Shown one piece after another: positions 15,597 to 27,071 of a stretch of 38,860 nt of DNA. This DNA is from Bryobacterales bacterium (GTDB lineage Bacteria > Acidobacteriota > Terriglobia > Bryobacterales > Bryobacteraceae), in contig PLEX01000229.1 in the NCBI GenBank assembly GCA_003136575.1, forward strand, positions 1 through 38,860. The letters are read 5' to 3'. Below the pieces are notes generated by a model. It worked only from the letters and a program-made list of their open reading frames with translations, had not been told where the DNA came from and did no database searches. Both the position numbers and the translations under genes were made by a program. Positions within the stretch are counted from its first letter, which is position 1; each line of letters begins with the position of its first letter.

Positions 15597-17401
15597 GATT
15601 TGTTTCCTATCTCTGTATCCGCGCAGATGACGTGCGCAGGCGGGTTAGTCTCGTACAACTCTTCAACGATGGCCGCACGTCTTTCCCGAACGGCGCGCTG
15701 GTTGATACTGGCCTTGTCCGTCACTTCGCCCGCCTCAAACGAGGGCGGCGTTTGCAGAAGAATTATCCTTCGCACCAGCGTCGAACTCCCGGTGCCGAGG
15801 CGCGCCAGTTCATCGAGCCGCATTCGCCACTCTTCCGCCGATGCGTTCCTGGCCGGAAAAACGAGCGCGCCGATAAAGTCGCGGTCGGGGCCAGTTAGCA
15901 CAACGTCCTGCGCCAGCGCACCGAAATGCGCGAGGAACTTCATCCGCAGCGGACCAACACTCACCCATGTACCGGTCGAAAGCTTGAAGTCCTCGTTCAG
16001 GCGCCCGTCGAAACGGAAGCCGCGAAGCGGTGCGGCCGGGTCCGCGAACACGAGCGCGTCGCCCATCCTATAAAACCCTTCCTCGTCGAACGACGAACGC
16101 GTCAGTTCGGTGTTCTTCCAGAAGCCGGGAGTAATGTTCGGTCCTCTGAACCGCGCTTCGAGTTTCCCCCCGACGGGGGCGAGCTTGAGTTCGACGCCGG
16201 GAATCGGCAAACCCACCAGGCCGGATTCCGCGCCCTCAATCCCGGTAAACAGCGCCGAGGGAGCGCTTTCGGTCGCGCCCAGGCCCGTCATCATCAAAAT
16301 CTCTTCGCCACAGGTTTCGACAGCACGCTCCTGTAGTTCGTCCCAAATGCGCTGGCCGAGCCCGGCCGCCGCGTAAAACAACAACTGCACCTTGCTGAAG
16401 AAGACCCGCCGCAGTTCCTCATCGGCGCGCAACCTCTCCACCAGCATTTCGAATCCCTTCGGCACGTTAAAATAGGCCGTCGTGGCGATCTCGCGCAGAT
16501 TGCGCGCAGTCGCTTCGAAGCCCGCCGCCGTCGGACGTCCGTCGTCGATATACAGGCTGCCGCCGTTGTAGAGCGCGATGCCGAAGTTATGGCTGCCCCC
16601 GAACGTGTGGTTCCACGGCAGCCAGTCGCACAGCACCGGAGGCTCGTCGGCCAGAAACTCCATGCAGGAACGGATCATCTCCTGGTTCGAGCAAAGCATG
16701 CGCTGCGTGGTGAGTACACCCTTGGGAGAACCTGTTGAGCCCGAGGTGAAAAGGATTTTGGCGACCGTGTCGGGCGTCACTTGGGCGTGCGCTTCATCGA
16801 CTACCGATGTGACGCTGACGTTTTCGAGATCGGCGAAGCTCGTGAATGGCAATCCGTCCGGGACCGATTCCGCAACGACGACCTCGATGCCATCCAGCGG
16901 CATCGCCCGCAAAGCCCGCTCGAACCGGTACCCCTCGCCGGCGAAGACCAGCGCCGGTCGAAACGAATTCCAGATGTTGCCGAGCGTGCCGAAAGCGCCG
17001 ACCGATAGCGAGTAAGCGGGCGCAATCGGCGCGTACAATACGCCCACATACATAGCGCCCAGTGCCAGCAGCGCGTGTTCCAGGCTGTTGCCGGACAGAA
17101 TCGCGACTGGTCGTTCGAACGACAATCCCCGATCAAGCAACGACTGAGCGATCGCTCTGGTCCGCGCCAGCGCCTGTGCGTACGTAACGCGTTGCCATTC
17201 GCCATCCGCGCCGCGTCTTGCGAGAAATGTACGCCCCGGCGCGTTCGCCGCCCAGTATTCCAGCCGCTCCGTGATTCTCGTTGGAAAAGCCCCCAGCGGC
17301 CTCGGAGATCGGACGTAGATCGTCCCATCGGGTCGGCGGTCGAAGATCGCGGACGCGCTATTGACGCGCACCGCGCGCAGCTTATTCAAAGCGCGTGGCA
17401 T
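15593..17401 (-). CDS. fcs: Feruloyl-CoA synthase (AMP-forming acyl-CoA ligase)
   Basis: 602 residues, the length of feruloyl-CoA synthases. Adenylation motifs are in order: ILFTSGSTGSPKGVLTTQ (phosphate loop), LPWNHTFGGSHNFG, MMTGLGATESAP, YRMGDALVF and RFDGRLNEDFKLSTGTWVSVG. That last stretch, with KLSTGTWV, sets feruloyl-CoA synthases apart from fatty-acyl ligases. The expected reaction is activation of ferulate or related hydroxycinnamates to the CoA thioester with ATP. The upstream fused hydratase/dehydrogenase could carry out subsequent beta-oxidation-like side-chain shortening. Only 9 bases separate it from that gene. Exact substrate range is uncertain. Confidence 0.82.
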   Translation of the reverse strand: MPRALNKLRAVRVNSASAIFDRRPDGTIYVRSPRPLGAFPTRITERLEYWAANAPGRTFLARRGADGEWQRVTYAQALARTRAIAQSLLDRGLSFERPVAILSGNSLEHALLALGAMYVGVLYAPIAPAYSLSVGAFGTLGNIWNSFRPALVFAGEGYRFERALRAMPLDGIEVVVAESVPDGLPFTSFADLENVSVTSVVDEAHAQVTPDTVAKILFTSGSTGSPKGVLTTQRMLCSNQEMIRSCMEFLADEPPVLCDWLPWNHTFGGSHNFGIALYNGGSLYIDDGRPTAAGFEATARNLREIATTAYFNVPKGFEMLVERLRADEELRRVFFSKVQLLFYAAAGLGQRIWDELQERAVETCGEEILMMTGLGATESAPSALFTGIEGAESGLVGLPIPGVELKLAPVGGKLEARFRGPNITPGFWKNTELTRSSFDEEGFYRMGDALVFADPAAPLRGFRFDGRLNEDFKLSTGTWVSVGPLRMKFLAHFGALAQDVVLTGPDRDFIGALVFPARNASAEEWRMRLDELARLGTGSSTLVRRIILLQTPPSFEAGEVTDKASINQRAVRERRAAIVEELYETNPPAHVICADTEIGNKS

Positions 17402-17410
17402 GGCGGAAAG

Positions 17411-20638
<3,228 letters not shown>

Positions 20639-20682
20639 CCTGAAAACAGGACGCTTCCCAGGACGGCAGGCCAACATGGATA

Positions 20683-21933
20683 TCAACCTCCTGCGCTCGC
20701 GGATCGGGCCCGATTCTCGTCCGAGACGCCAAAAAGCAAACCAAACCTCCTCCGCGCGATTCGACTGAGCGGTTCCTCAAGAAACTGGAACACTATCGCC
20801 GACAAACTAACGACGGTCAGTAAATGAAAGACCGCGAGGCGCGTGTCTCTTGTCGGATTCGAAAAAACGCGTCTGTGAATCCAATCCATCCACCAAAACA
20901 ATGGCATATGGAGAATATAAAGAGAATAGCTCGCTTTTCCGAGAAATACGATCGGACGAGTGGAGAGCAGCCGCGCCGGGGGTCCGCCTCCCAGCGCCAA
21001 TCCGAGAATTACCAACGAATGAATCGGCAGGAACAATCCGCCGTGAACGAGCGGAGCCGGAATGGAGTTACCTTGCGATATCATCGCTATTTCCAGAATC
21101 ATACCGGGAACGTATAGATAATAACCGCGGCCCAACAGGGCGCTTTTCCCGGTGAATAATCCGTCATAGGCCCTGGCGAGTAAAATGCCCATCAGAAATT
21201 CCGGCATGCGGAGTAAGGGATTGAACCTTACCAGATTCGCCCAGTATGAATTGCCTTCGGGTGCCTGGGAGGTCGCGGGCACGTCGCCGAAACCGTGTAT
21301 CCGAAGGACAACGGCCAGCAGCGGCGCAATCATCGATGCCGCCCATATGAGCAAGCAGGCGGTAGCCAGGCCCCGCAATCGTGTTATCCTGAACGGCTGT
21401 TCATCAAATGGTTGGCCCGGCGAGTCACGGCCCGTGCGCCTCCAAAGAGCCACTCCTGCCCACGGGAAGCAACAATAGAAAAACGCCTCACACGAGAGCG
21501 ACCATCCGGGGGCGTTCCACGAAAGCGCAAGCTTCGGAGACCACGACTGAAGAAGCGTAACATTCAATACGGTTACAATCGTCTGACTTCTTACCGTCGC
21601 CCATGATAAATTCCAGAAACTTAGCACGACCAACGGAGCTATCAGAATTAAGCCAAGACAGTAAGTCGGATAGATTCTTCCGAATCTCGCCGCGGCAAAC
21701 TGAATGACCCTCGATCGGGGCCACGAATCGCCTAACGGATAGTTGTAGGCAAGAACAAAACCCGAGAGGATGAAGAAAACCTCGACCCCGAGATATCCGG
21801 TGCGAAGGAGACAGAATAAAACGACTGGGAACTGCTCTATGCTCCGGAACGGGACCGCAAGATGGAATACTACCACCCACAACGCAAGAAAAAAGCGGAT
21901 GCCGGTGAGCGGCAAGAACTGAATTTTCCGCAT
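20683..21933 (-). CDS. Acyltransferase-3 family integral membrane protein (OafA/YrhL type)
   Basis: 416 residues from the ATG at 21933, preferred because GAAGGTGA lies just before it; a TTG four codons upstream is also possible. About ten hydrophobic spans are present. The N-terminus RKIQFLPLTGIRFFLALWVVVFHL carries the conserved arginine and histidine of the family, and GVEVFFILSGFVLAY is the next signature. These inner-membrane proteins transfer acetyl or other acyl groups to cell-surface or exported glycans, antibiotics or lipids. The sequence here is less GC-rich than the neighbours. It is convergent with the first esterase and divergent from the second; no partner glycosyl genes are nearby. 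Confidence 0.88.
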   Translation of the reverse strand: MRKIQFLPLTGIRFFLALWVVVFHLAVPFRSIEQFPVVLFCLLRTGYLGVEVFFILSGFVLAYNYPLGDSWPRSRVIQFAAARFGRIYPTYCLGLILIAPLVVLSFWNLSWATVRSQTIVTVLNVTLLQSWSPKLALSWNAPGWSLSCEAFFYCCFPWAGVALWRRTGRDSPGQPFDEQPFRITRLRGLATACLLIWAASMIAPLLAVVLRIHGFGDVPATSQAPEGNSYWANLVRFNPLLRMPEFLMGILLARAYDGLFTGKSALLGRGYYLYVPGMILEIAMISQGNSIPAPLVHGGLFLPIHSLVILGLALGGGPPARLLSTRPIVFLGKASYSLYILHMPLFWWMDWIHRRVFSNPTRDTRLAVFHLLTVVSLSAIVFQFLEEPLSRIARRRFGLLFGVSDENRARSASAGG

Positions 21934-22178
21934 CTTCACCTTCAACGGGAAGGATAGCAGGAAGAAGTCGCTGCAAATCGGCCTGCGGCGGGCGCCCGGG
22001 AATGTCGCGCGCGCGAATCAAGTGCGTTTGCGGCGTCCCCGGGCTTTCCAGCGCCGTCAAAGAGCCGCGACAAGGCTCCGGCCCCTGGGCATAAGGCTGT
22101 CCTGCGCAATACTGCGATATCATTCTGCATGGCGGTTCCCACAAGGGCCACCAGGGAAATCAGTGAGGATTAGTCTTG

Positions 22179-23414
22179 ATGTTTAAACGTACGAGTTGTT
22201 TTCTGACCGTAGCCGCTGTAACCGCGGCGATCGTCTACGCGCAGCCGCCGGCAGGACCGGGCGGCGGTTCAGGCCGTGTGCGCGGCGGTGGCGGCGGGCG
22301 CGGACCCGCGCTGGTTTCGCCGCAAGTCAACCCGGACCGCACCATCACGCTCCGCTTCCGCGCCCCCAACGCGAAGGAAGTGGTTGCCATCGGCGAAATC
22401 GACGGCAAGGACCATCCCATGACGAAGGACGATTCCGGCGTGTGGAGCGTCACCATCGGTCCGCTCGCGCCGGATATTTACAACTACCAGTTCCGCGTGG
22501 ATGGCGTCGTCGCCATGGACCCGCTCAACCAGTCCGTCAAGCTTGGCTTTGGCGCGTTTCCCTCGGCCAGCATGGTGGAAGTGCCTGGCGACGGACTCGT
22601 TTTCGACGACGCGAAACCCGTTCCGCACGGCACCGTTCGCTTCGAGACATATGAATCGAAGACTATGGGCGCGCCGCGCACGCTTTGGATCTACACTCCA
22701 CCCGGCTATGACAAGGGCAACCAGAAATTCCCCGTCTTCTACCTTCTGCATGGCGCCGGCAACTGGGATTCCAGCTGGGTGCTCACTGGCCGCGAAAACT
22801 ACATTATGGACAACCTGATCGCGGAGGGAAAGTCGAAGCCGATGATCATCGTGAATCCGCTCGGATACGTGCAGGCAGGCGTTGGCACCGGACCGGTGCG
22901 CGCTGCCGACATGGCCGGCGCCGGTGGCCGTGGCGGCGGACCTGCCGGAGGCGGACGCGGAGCCAGCGGCGCGGCAGCGCGCCCGCCCAATCCTTTCGGC
23001 GACGATCTGATCAAGGACGTGATTCCGTACGTCGAATCGAATTTCCGCACTCTGAAAGACGCCGACCATCGTGCGCTCGGCGGCTTGTCGATGGGCGGCG
23101 GTCAGACAATCTCCGTCGGCTTCCCGCGCACCGATTTGTTCCACTACCTGATCATCATGAGCATGGGCGCGCAGAACGCCGACACAACTTACCCGGAGTT
23201 TTTCTCGAATCCGGCGGCGACCAACAAGACGCTGAAGCTGTTGTGGCTCGGCGTGGGCAAGGATGATAATCTGGTCGGATCGCAGGCGAAGGCGCTCGAA
23301 GCGACGCTGGTGGCGAAGGGCATCAAGCACGTCTATTCGGTGTCTGAAGGCAGGCACGAGTGGGTCGTCTGGCGGCACGCGTTATACGAAGTAGCGCCCC
23401 AGATGTTCCGTTAA
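22179..23414 (+). CDS. Exported CE1-family esterase with N-terminal E-set/CBM48-like domain
   Basis: 411 residues from the ATG at 22179; GAGGA about 10 bases ahead supports it. It has a signal peptide (about 1-21, IVYAQ), a Gly-rich linker, then an immunoglobulin-like E-set domain (about 45-140: ITLRFRAPNAKEVVAIGEIDGK, IYNYQFRVDG) as found in xylan esterases and feruloyl esterases. The CE1 domain follows (RTLWIYTPPGYDKG, PVFYLLHGAGNWDSSW) with nucleophile Ser304 in GLSMGGG and a C-terminal GRHEWVVWR histidine. A second Gly/Arg-rich insert (about 244-270) interrupts the hydrolase domain. It likely acts in the periplasm or outside the cell on ester-linked plant polysaccharide. Confidence 0.85.
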   Translation: MFKRTSCFLTVAAVTAAIVYAQPPAGPGGGSGRVRGGGGGRGPALVSPQVNPDRTITLRFRAPNAKEVVAIGEIDGKDHPMTKDDSGVWSVTIGPLAPDIYNYQFRVDGVVAMDPLNQSVKLGFGAFPSASMVEVPGDGLVFDDAKPVPHGTVRFETYESKTMGAPRTLWIYTPPGYDKGNQKFPVFYLLHGAGNWDSSWVLTGRENYIMDNLIAEGKSKPMIIVNPLGYVQAGVGTGPVRAADMAGAGGRGGGPAGGGRGASGAAARPPNPFGDDLIKDVIPYVESNFRTLKDADHRALGGLSMGGGQTISVGFPRTDLFHYLIIMSMGAQNADTTYPEFFSNPAATNKTLKLLWLGVGKDDNLVGSQAKALEATLVAKGIKHVYSVSEGRHEWVVWRHALYEVAPQMFR

Positions 23415-23452
23415 GGCGCCGCGCGTCGGGGCCGCGGGGCTTTGCTGTTTGA

Positions 23453-25654
23453 TCACACCCGCGCCCGCAGGCGCATCGTCGCCCCAGCGGGGTTGAACGG
23501 CTGCAAGTCCCACTCGCCCGGCCCGGCCGCGACGAGATGAAACTCCCGGTTCACGTCCTGCAACGCCGGCTTCACGCTCTCCGGGAACGCGCCGCTTTGC
23601 CTCGCAGTCTCCCATTGCCGAATCACTTCGAAGATCGCCGCCTTCGTCGCGTCCACCCCCGAAACGCCGGCCGAACTCTGCGTCGCCTTGCTCGCGAAAC
23701 TCGTCGCCAGCGCGAATCCGGCGTCGTAACCCGCCGCCCTCGCGCAGAGCCACTCCGCATCTTCCGTCGTCGTTTCCCCTCGCACCGCGAACCATCCAAG
23801 CATGTGCGGAATCAGGTTGCGCGTGTAGAAAAGCTGGTTTTTCAGCCTGTACAGCGTCTGGCTTTGCCGGAAGCCCGCATACCACGGCTCGCCCCAGTTG
23901 TAACGCGTGGCGATGTGCCAGTTGAAATGGCCCGGATTGCTCGCGTCGTTAATCACCTTCCCGCGCAACGCCGGGTCCAGATCGTCGTACCACGTTTTCG
24001 TGAACAGCGCCCGCCCGTATTGCCCCATGCCGGTCGACCAGTTCCCTTCCAGTCCGTCGAGCGAAAGCTGCGTCGCGCCCGTGTGATTGCAAAACGACGC
24101 AATATTGCGCGCCACTTCCTGGGAGAGCGCCGCGTCTGTCAGAAAAACCTTGTACGCATGGTCCATGAGCTTCCCGACGGCATCGCCGTTGCGGTGCGCC
24201 GCGGCTCCGGTGCCGAACGCCGCGCGCTCGCACTTCAGTAATCGCCATGGCGCTTCGTCCGAAACGCCCTCGTAACGGACCAGTTCCTCGCCGATCGCAA
24301 CCGTGTTCATTTCGGTCTTCTTCCTAAACCATGACGGATCGGCCACCGGAATCTCCGTCGCGGCCGCGTCGATATCCGCCGCGAGCGCGCTCGCGCCAAC
24401 GCGCGCCAGCCTCGGGTCCGGCTTCGGCGTCACGAAAGGATCGCTCGGCGTAATGAAATTCGAGAGCGTGTGGAACCCCACGCCGATGCCCGCCTTGCGC
24501 GCTTGTTCCACGCAGTCGCGGAATCCGTCCCAGCCGCGCGGGAACAACGCCGGCTTGAGTTTGAAATGTCCCCAGGTTTCAAACGGCGAGCTTTGATACA
24601 CATGCTTCAGGCCCGCCCGCTTCGTCATCTCAATCGCCTGGTCGATCGTGCTCTCGCCGAAATCGACAATGAGGTACGACTCCGTCGCGGCCGGTGACAT
24701 CTTAGCCCATGTGCCGCCGGTCGTCGGATGCGGCAGCCCTTCCGCGATTTCGATTTCGCCCAGCGTCGCCAGCGCTTCCTTCGCCGGGCACGCGAACAGC
24801 GCGATCCTGCTGCCAATCACGCCGCCGTCCGCGAATGGCAGCGCGACAAATTTCTCGTGCCCCCAGTTTGCGATAACGCGCTCGGTGTCCCGGTTCCGGC
24901 AATACGCCTGCAGCGTGCTGCCGAAGGGGGCGCGCTTCGCCGTGTCCCCGCGCCAAAGTTGCTGTTTTTTTAACTCGTCGGGCAATCCCGGATAGTTGCC
25001 GGAATCGTCGGCCAAACCGCCATCCGGCTCGATATCGCTCTCCAAGGAGGGATATCCGCCCAGCGTCTTCACGTTGAGCGCCTGAATCCCGACCGCAAAC
25101 TCCGAATCGCGAACCACACCGACCACTTCGCCCACCAGGTCTCCGATCGCGACCGGATACGGCCCCCAGAGCACCAGTTCGACATGGTCGGTTGTGCGCA
25201 ATGAAGTCAGCTCGAACGTCGCGTGCGTCGGTTTCGTGCGCACCTTCACCACCGCGGTCGCCCCGATGTCGCGGTATTCGAGTGTCAGCGCATTCCCGGT
25301 CGCGTCCCAAACCGCGCTGCCCGGAGCATGAAACCGCCCGGCCACGCGCACGCTCAACACTGGCGCGGGTTGTCCGGCCGCAAGCAGCTCGCGCCCGTTG
25401 GCGGTAATCGCGATCCCCCGCAGCGACCCCGCGCCATCGATGCTGAATGTGGCCCACCGCGTACGCAGCACCGGCATCCCGGAGTCCGCGGCATCGGTCC
25501 GTGCCGGCCGCGAAACAAGCAGCGCCGAAGCTCCCGCATTCGCGAGGGACCGCAGAAATCTGCGTCGGCCGTGCCGCAAAGGACCGGAACCGGGCGAACC
25601 CGCAATACTCGCGCTTCCATCGGATGTGATTCCGCCGCCCGTTATCCCGCCCAT
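23453..25654 (-). CDS. Large Tat-exported protein, possible glycoside-hydrolase-like TIM barrel
   Basis: 733 residues from the ATG at 25654, behind a near-perfect AAGGAG seven bases upstream; a GTG at 25705 is less likely. A twin-arginine signal is visible (RRRFLRSLANAGASALL, arginines at 30-32). The N-terminal part (about 60-270) is beta-rich. A middle part (about 340-560) reads like a TIM barrel resembling alpha-galactosidase-type hydrolases (QAIEMTKRAGLKHVYQSSPFETWGHF, RKAGIGVGFHTLSNFITPSDPF, TQLSLDGLEG with a possible catalytic Asp). Export folded via Tat suggests a cofactor or an early-folding protein. I cannot name the family with confidence. Confidence 0.6.
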   Translation of the reverse strand: MGGITGGGITSDGSASIAGSPGSGPLRHGRRRFLRSLANAGASALLVSRPARTDAADSGMPVLRTRWATFSIDGAGSLRGIAITANGRELLAAGQPAPVLSVRVAGRFHAPGSAVWDATGNALTLEYRDIGATAVVKVRTKPTHATFELTSLRTTDHVELVLWGPYPVAIGDLVGEVVGVVRDSEFAVGIQALNVKTLGGYPSLESDIEPDGGLADDSGNYPGLPDELKKQQLWRGDTAKRAPFGSTLQAYCRNRDTERVIANWGHEKFVALPFADGGVIGSRIALFACPAKEALATLGEIEIAEGLPHPTTGGTWAKMSPAATESYLIVDFGESTIDQAIEMTKRAGLKHVYQSSPFETWGHFKLKPALFPRGWDGFRDCVEQARKAGIGVGFHTLSNFITPSDPFVTPKPDPRLARVGASALAADIDAAATEIPVADPSWFRKKTEMNTVAIGEELVRYEGVSDEAPWRLLKCERAAFGTGAAAHRNGDAVGKLMDHAYKVFLTDAALSQEVARNIASFCNHTGATQLSLDGLEGNWSTGMGQYGRALFTKTWYDDLDPALRGKVINDASNPGHFNWHIATRYNWGEPWYAGFRQSQTLYRLKNQLFYTRNLIPHMLGWFAVRGETTTEDAEWLCARAAGYDAGFALATSFASKATQSSAGVSGVDATKAAIFEVIRQWETARQSGAFPESVKPALQDVNREFHLVAAGPGEWDLQPFNPAGATMRLRARV

Positions 25655-25993
25655 GGTTGTGCTCCTTCCCGCCAAATGCTCGAATGCTGTGCTGCCCTTC
25701 GGCACAGAACGCTTTTGTACTTATTATCTATGTAGCTGGAACGCCTACAGGTTCAGCCGATGCCTGCTGACCAGCCATGACCGCCGGATGTCATCTGCGT
25801 CAAATAGCGCAGTCCGGATGCGATTTCACCCAGATTCAAAGCGATTAGTTCATTCTGTCACAGAGGGCATACAACTGGTTCTAATTATTCCGCCCAAACT
25901 GCCGTTTACGTGTTTGGCCAGCTATGTGCTTAAAATGATGCTTGAATCTGAACGGCGTAGCGCGAGGCGCGTGGTGAACACGAATTGATTGAT
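25655..25993. other. Divergent intergenic region between the Tat protein and the cytochrome cluster
   Basis: About 340 bases without a convincing gene. It contains the sigma-54 element at 25915-25930 facing the cytochrome genes. On the minus strand a GATAAT-like hexamer near 25725 could serve the Tat-protein gene, but no good -35 partner is visible. The middle part is comparatively AT-rich and could hold activator sites. Confidence 0.5.
25915..25930 (+). promoter_or_regulatory. Sigma-54 (-24/-12) promoter element upstream of first mtrA
   Basis: TGGCCAGCTATGTGCT matches the sigma-54 consensus TGGCAC-N5-TTGCW: GG and GC are exactly ten bases apart and the flanking T, C and T agree. Transcription would start near 25941, about 53 bases before the ATG at 25994. 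Two further elements of the same design precede the two OmcA/MtrC genes, which strengthens the call. An AT-rich tract (CTAATTATTCC) lies just upstream. Confidence 0.6.
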
Positions 25994-27055
25994 ATGAGCG
26001 CATCCGGAAAAAACGCTAGAGGCCTGCTCAGGTTGTTAATGTTGCCTGGTGCGCTGGCGGTATGCGGCCTTCTTTCGGCCCAGACGCGTCCGGCTTCGAG
26101 CGATCCCGTATCGGTTACAGCGAAGCCGATTCCCCAACAGGCCGGAGGGGGCTACGTGGGCAATGCACGCTGCCGGTCTTGTCACAAACCTGAGGTGATC
26201 GAATTTGCCAAGACCGCACATGCATCCCTGCCGGAGCACAAAGATTCGGTTGTCGGCTGCGAAATGTGTCATGGCGCCGGAAAAGCGCATGCCGATGCGC
26301 AGGAAGCCTCGCACGGCGACGAAGCAAAGTCAGCCGCGGCGAACAAACTCATCTTTTCTTTCAATGGAAATCCGAAGGCGAATTCCGCCCGCTGTATGCA
26401 ATGTCATCAGACGAGCAAACAGCAATCGCAGTTCGATCATTCCAGCCACGCGTTGCACGGCGTCGCCTGCCAGGATTGCCACGCAACGCACCTCGTCGCG
26501 GCGTCGGACAATCCGAAAGGCGAGGCCGTCCAGAGCGCGCAGGCAAAGTTCTTCTCCCTGCCTTCGCTGCCCGAAGAGAATCGCTGGCTGAATAGTAGCC
26601 TGCTCAAAAAGAATCAGCCCGACCTCTGCTACCAATGCCACGGCAACGTCCGCGCCGCCTTCGCGCTTGCCACGCACCACCGGGTACCGGAAGGCCTGAT
26701 GAAATGCACCGACTGCCACTCGCCGCACGGAACGTCGAATCTTCACGAACTACAGCAGGCGGGGTCGGAAGCCTGTACGCAGTGCCACTCCGAAAAGCGC
26801 GGTCCTTTTGTTTTTGAGCACGCCGCTTCCAGGGTGGAAGGCTGCACGGCTTGCCACACCCCGCACGGCAGTTCCAATAAGATGCTTCTGGCTCGCCGGG
26901 AAGAGCGTATGCTTTGCCTGCAATGCCACGTTGGCACGCCGACCGCGACCTCGGTAATGCCGCACAACCTTCAGAGTTTCCAGGCGCAGGGAGCCTGTAC
27001 GCGCTGCCATTCGGTGATCCATGGCTCGAATTTCGACAAGAGTTTTCTGAACTGA
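25994..27055 (+). CDS. mtrA: Decaheme c-type cytochrome, DmsE/MtrA family (copy 1)
   Basis: 353 residues from the ATG at 25994; a TTG three codons earlier is less likely. It has a signal peptide (about 1-30, LLSAQ) and exactly ten CxxCH haem sites: CRSCH (first Cys at 60), CEMCH, CMQCH, CQDCH, CYQCH, CTDCH, CTQCH, CTACH, CLQCH and CTRCH. Length, haem number and the repeats KCTDCHSPHG and GCTACHTPHG are those of MtrA/DmsE/PioA proteins. These form a periplasmic haem wire that inserts into an outer-membrane beta-barrel. The barrel gene follows 16 bases downstream. Direction of electron flow (metal reduction or oxidation) cannot be told from sequence. Confidence 0.93.
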   Translation: MSASGKNARGLLRLLMLPGALAVCGLLSAQTRPASSDPVSVTAKPIPQQAGGGYVGNARCRSCHKPEVIEFAKTAHASLPEHKDSVVGCEMCHGAGKAHADAQEASHGDEAKSAAANKLIFSFNGNPKANSARCMQCHQTSKQQSQFDHSSHALHGVACQDCHATHLVAASDNPKGEAVQSAQAKFFSLPSLPEENRWLNSSLLKKNQPDLCYQCHGNVRAAFALATHHRVPEGLMKCTDCHSPHGTSNLHELQQAGSEACTQCHSEKRGPFVFEHAASRVEGCTACHTPHGSSNKMLLARREERMLCLQCHVGTPTATSVMPHNLQSFQAQGACTRCHSVIHGSNFDKSFLN

Positions 27056-27071
27056 TGAACGGGCAAATCCA

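Noticed and set aside
21488..22144. 218-codon minus-strand frame overlapping the acyltransferase
   Set aside because: Most of it shares DNA with the acyltransferase in another frame, and its composition is rich in Cys, Pro and Arg with no recognisable domain.
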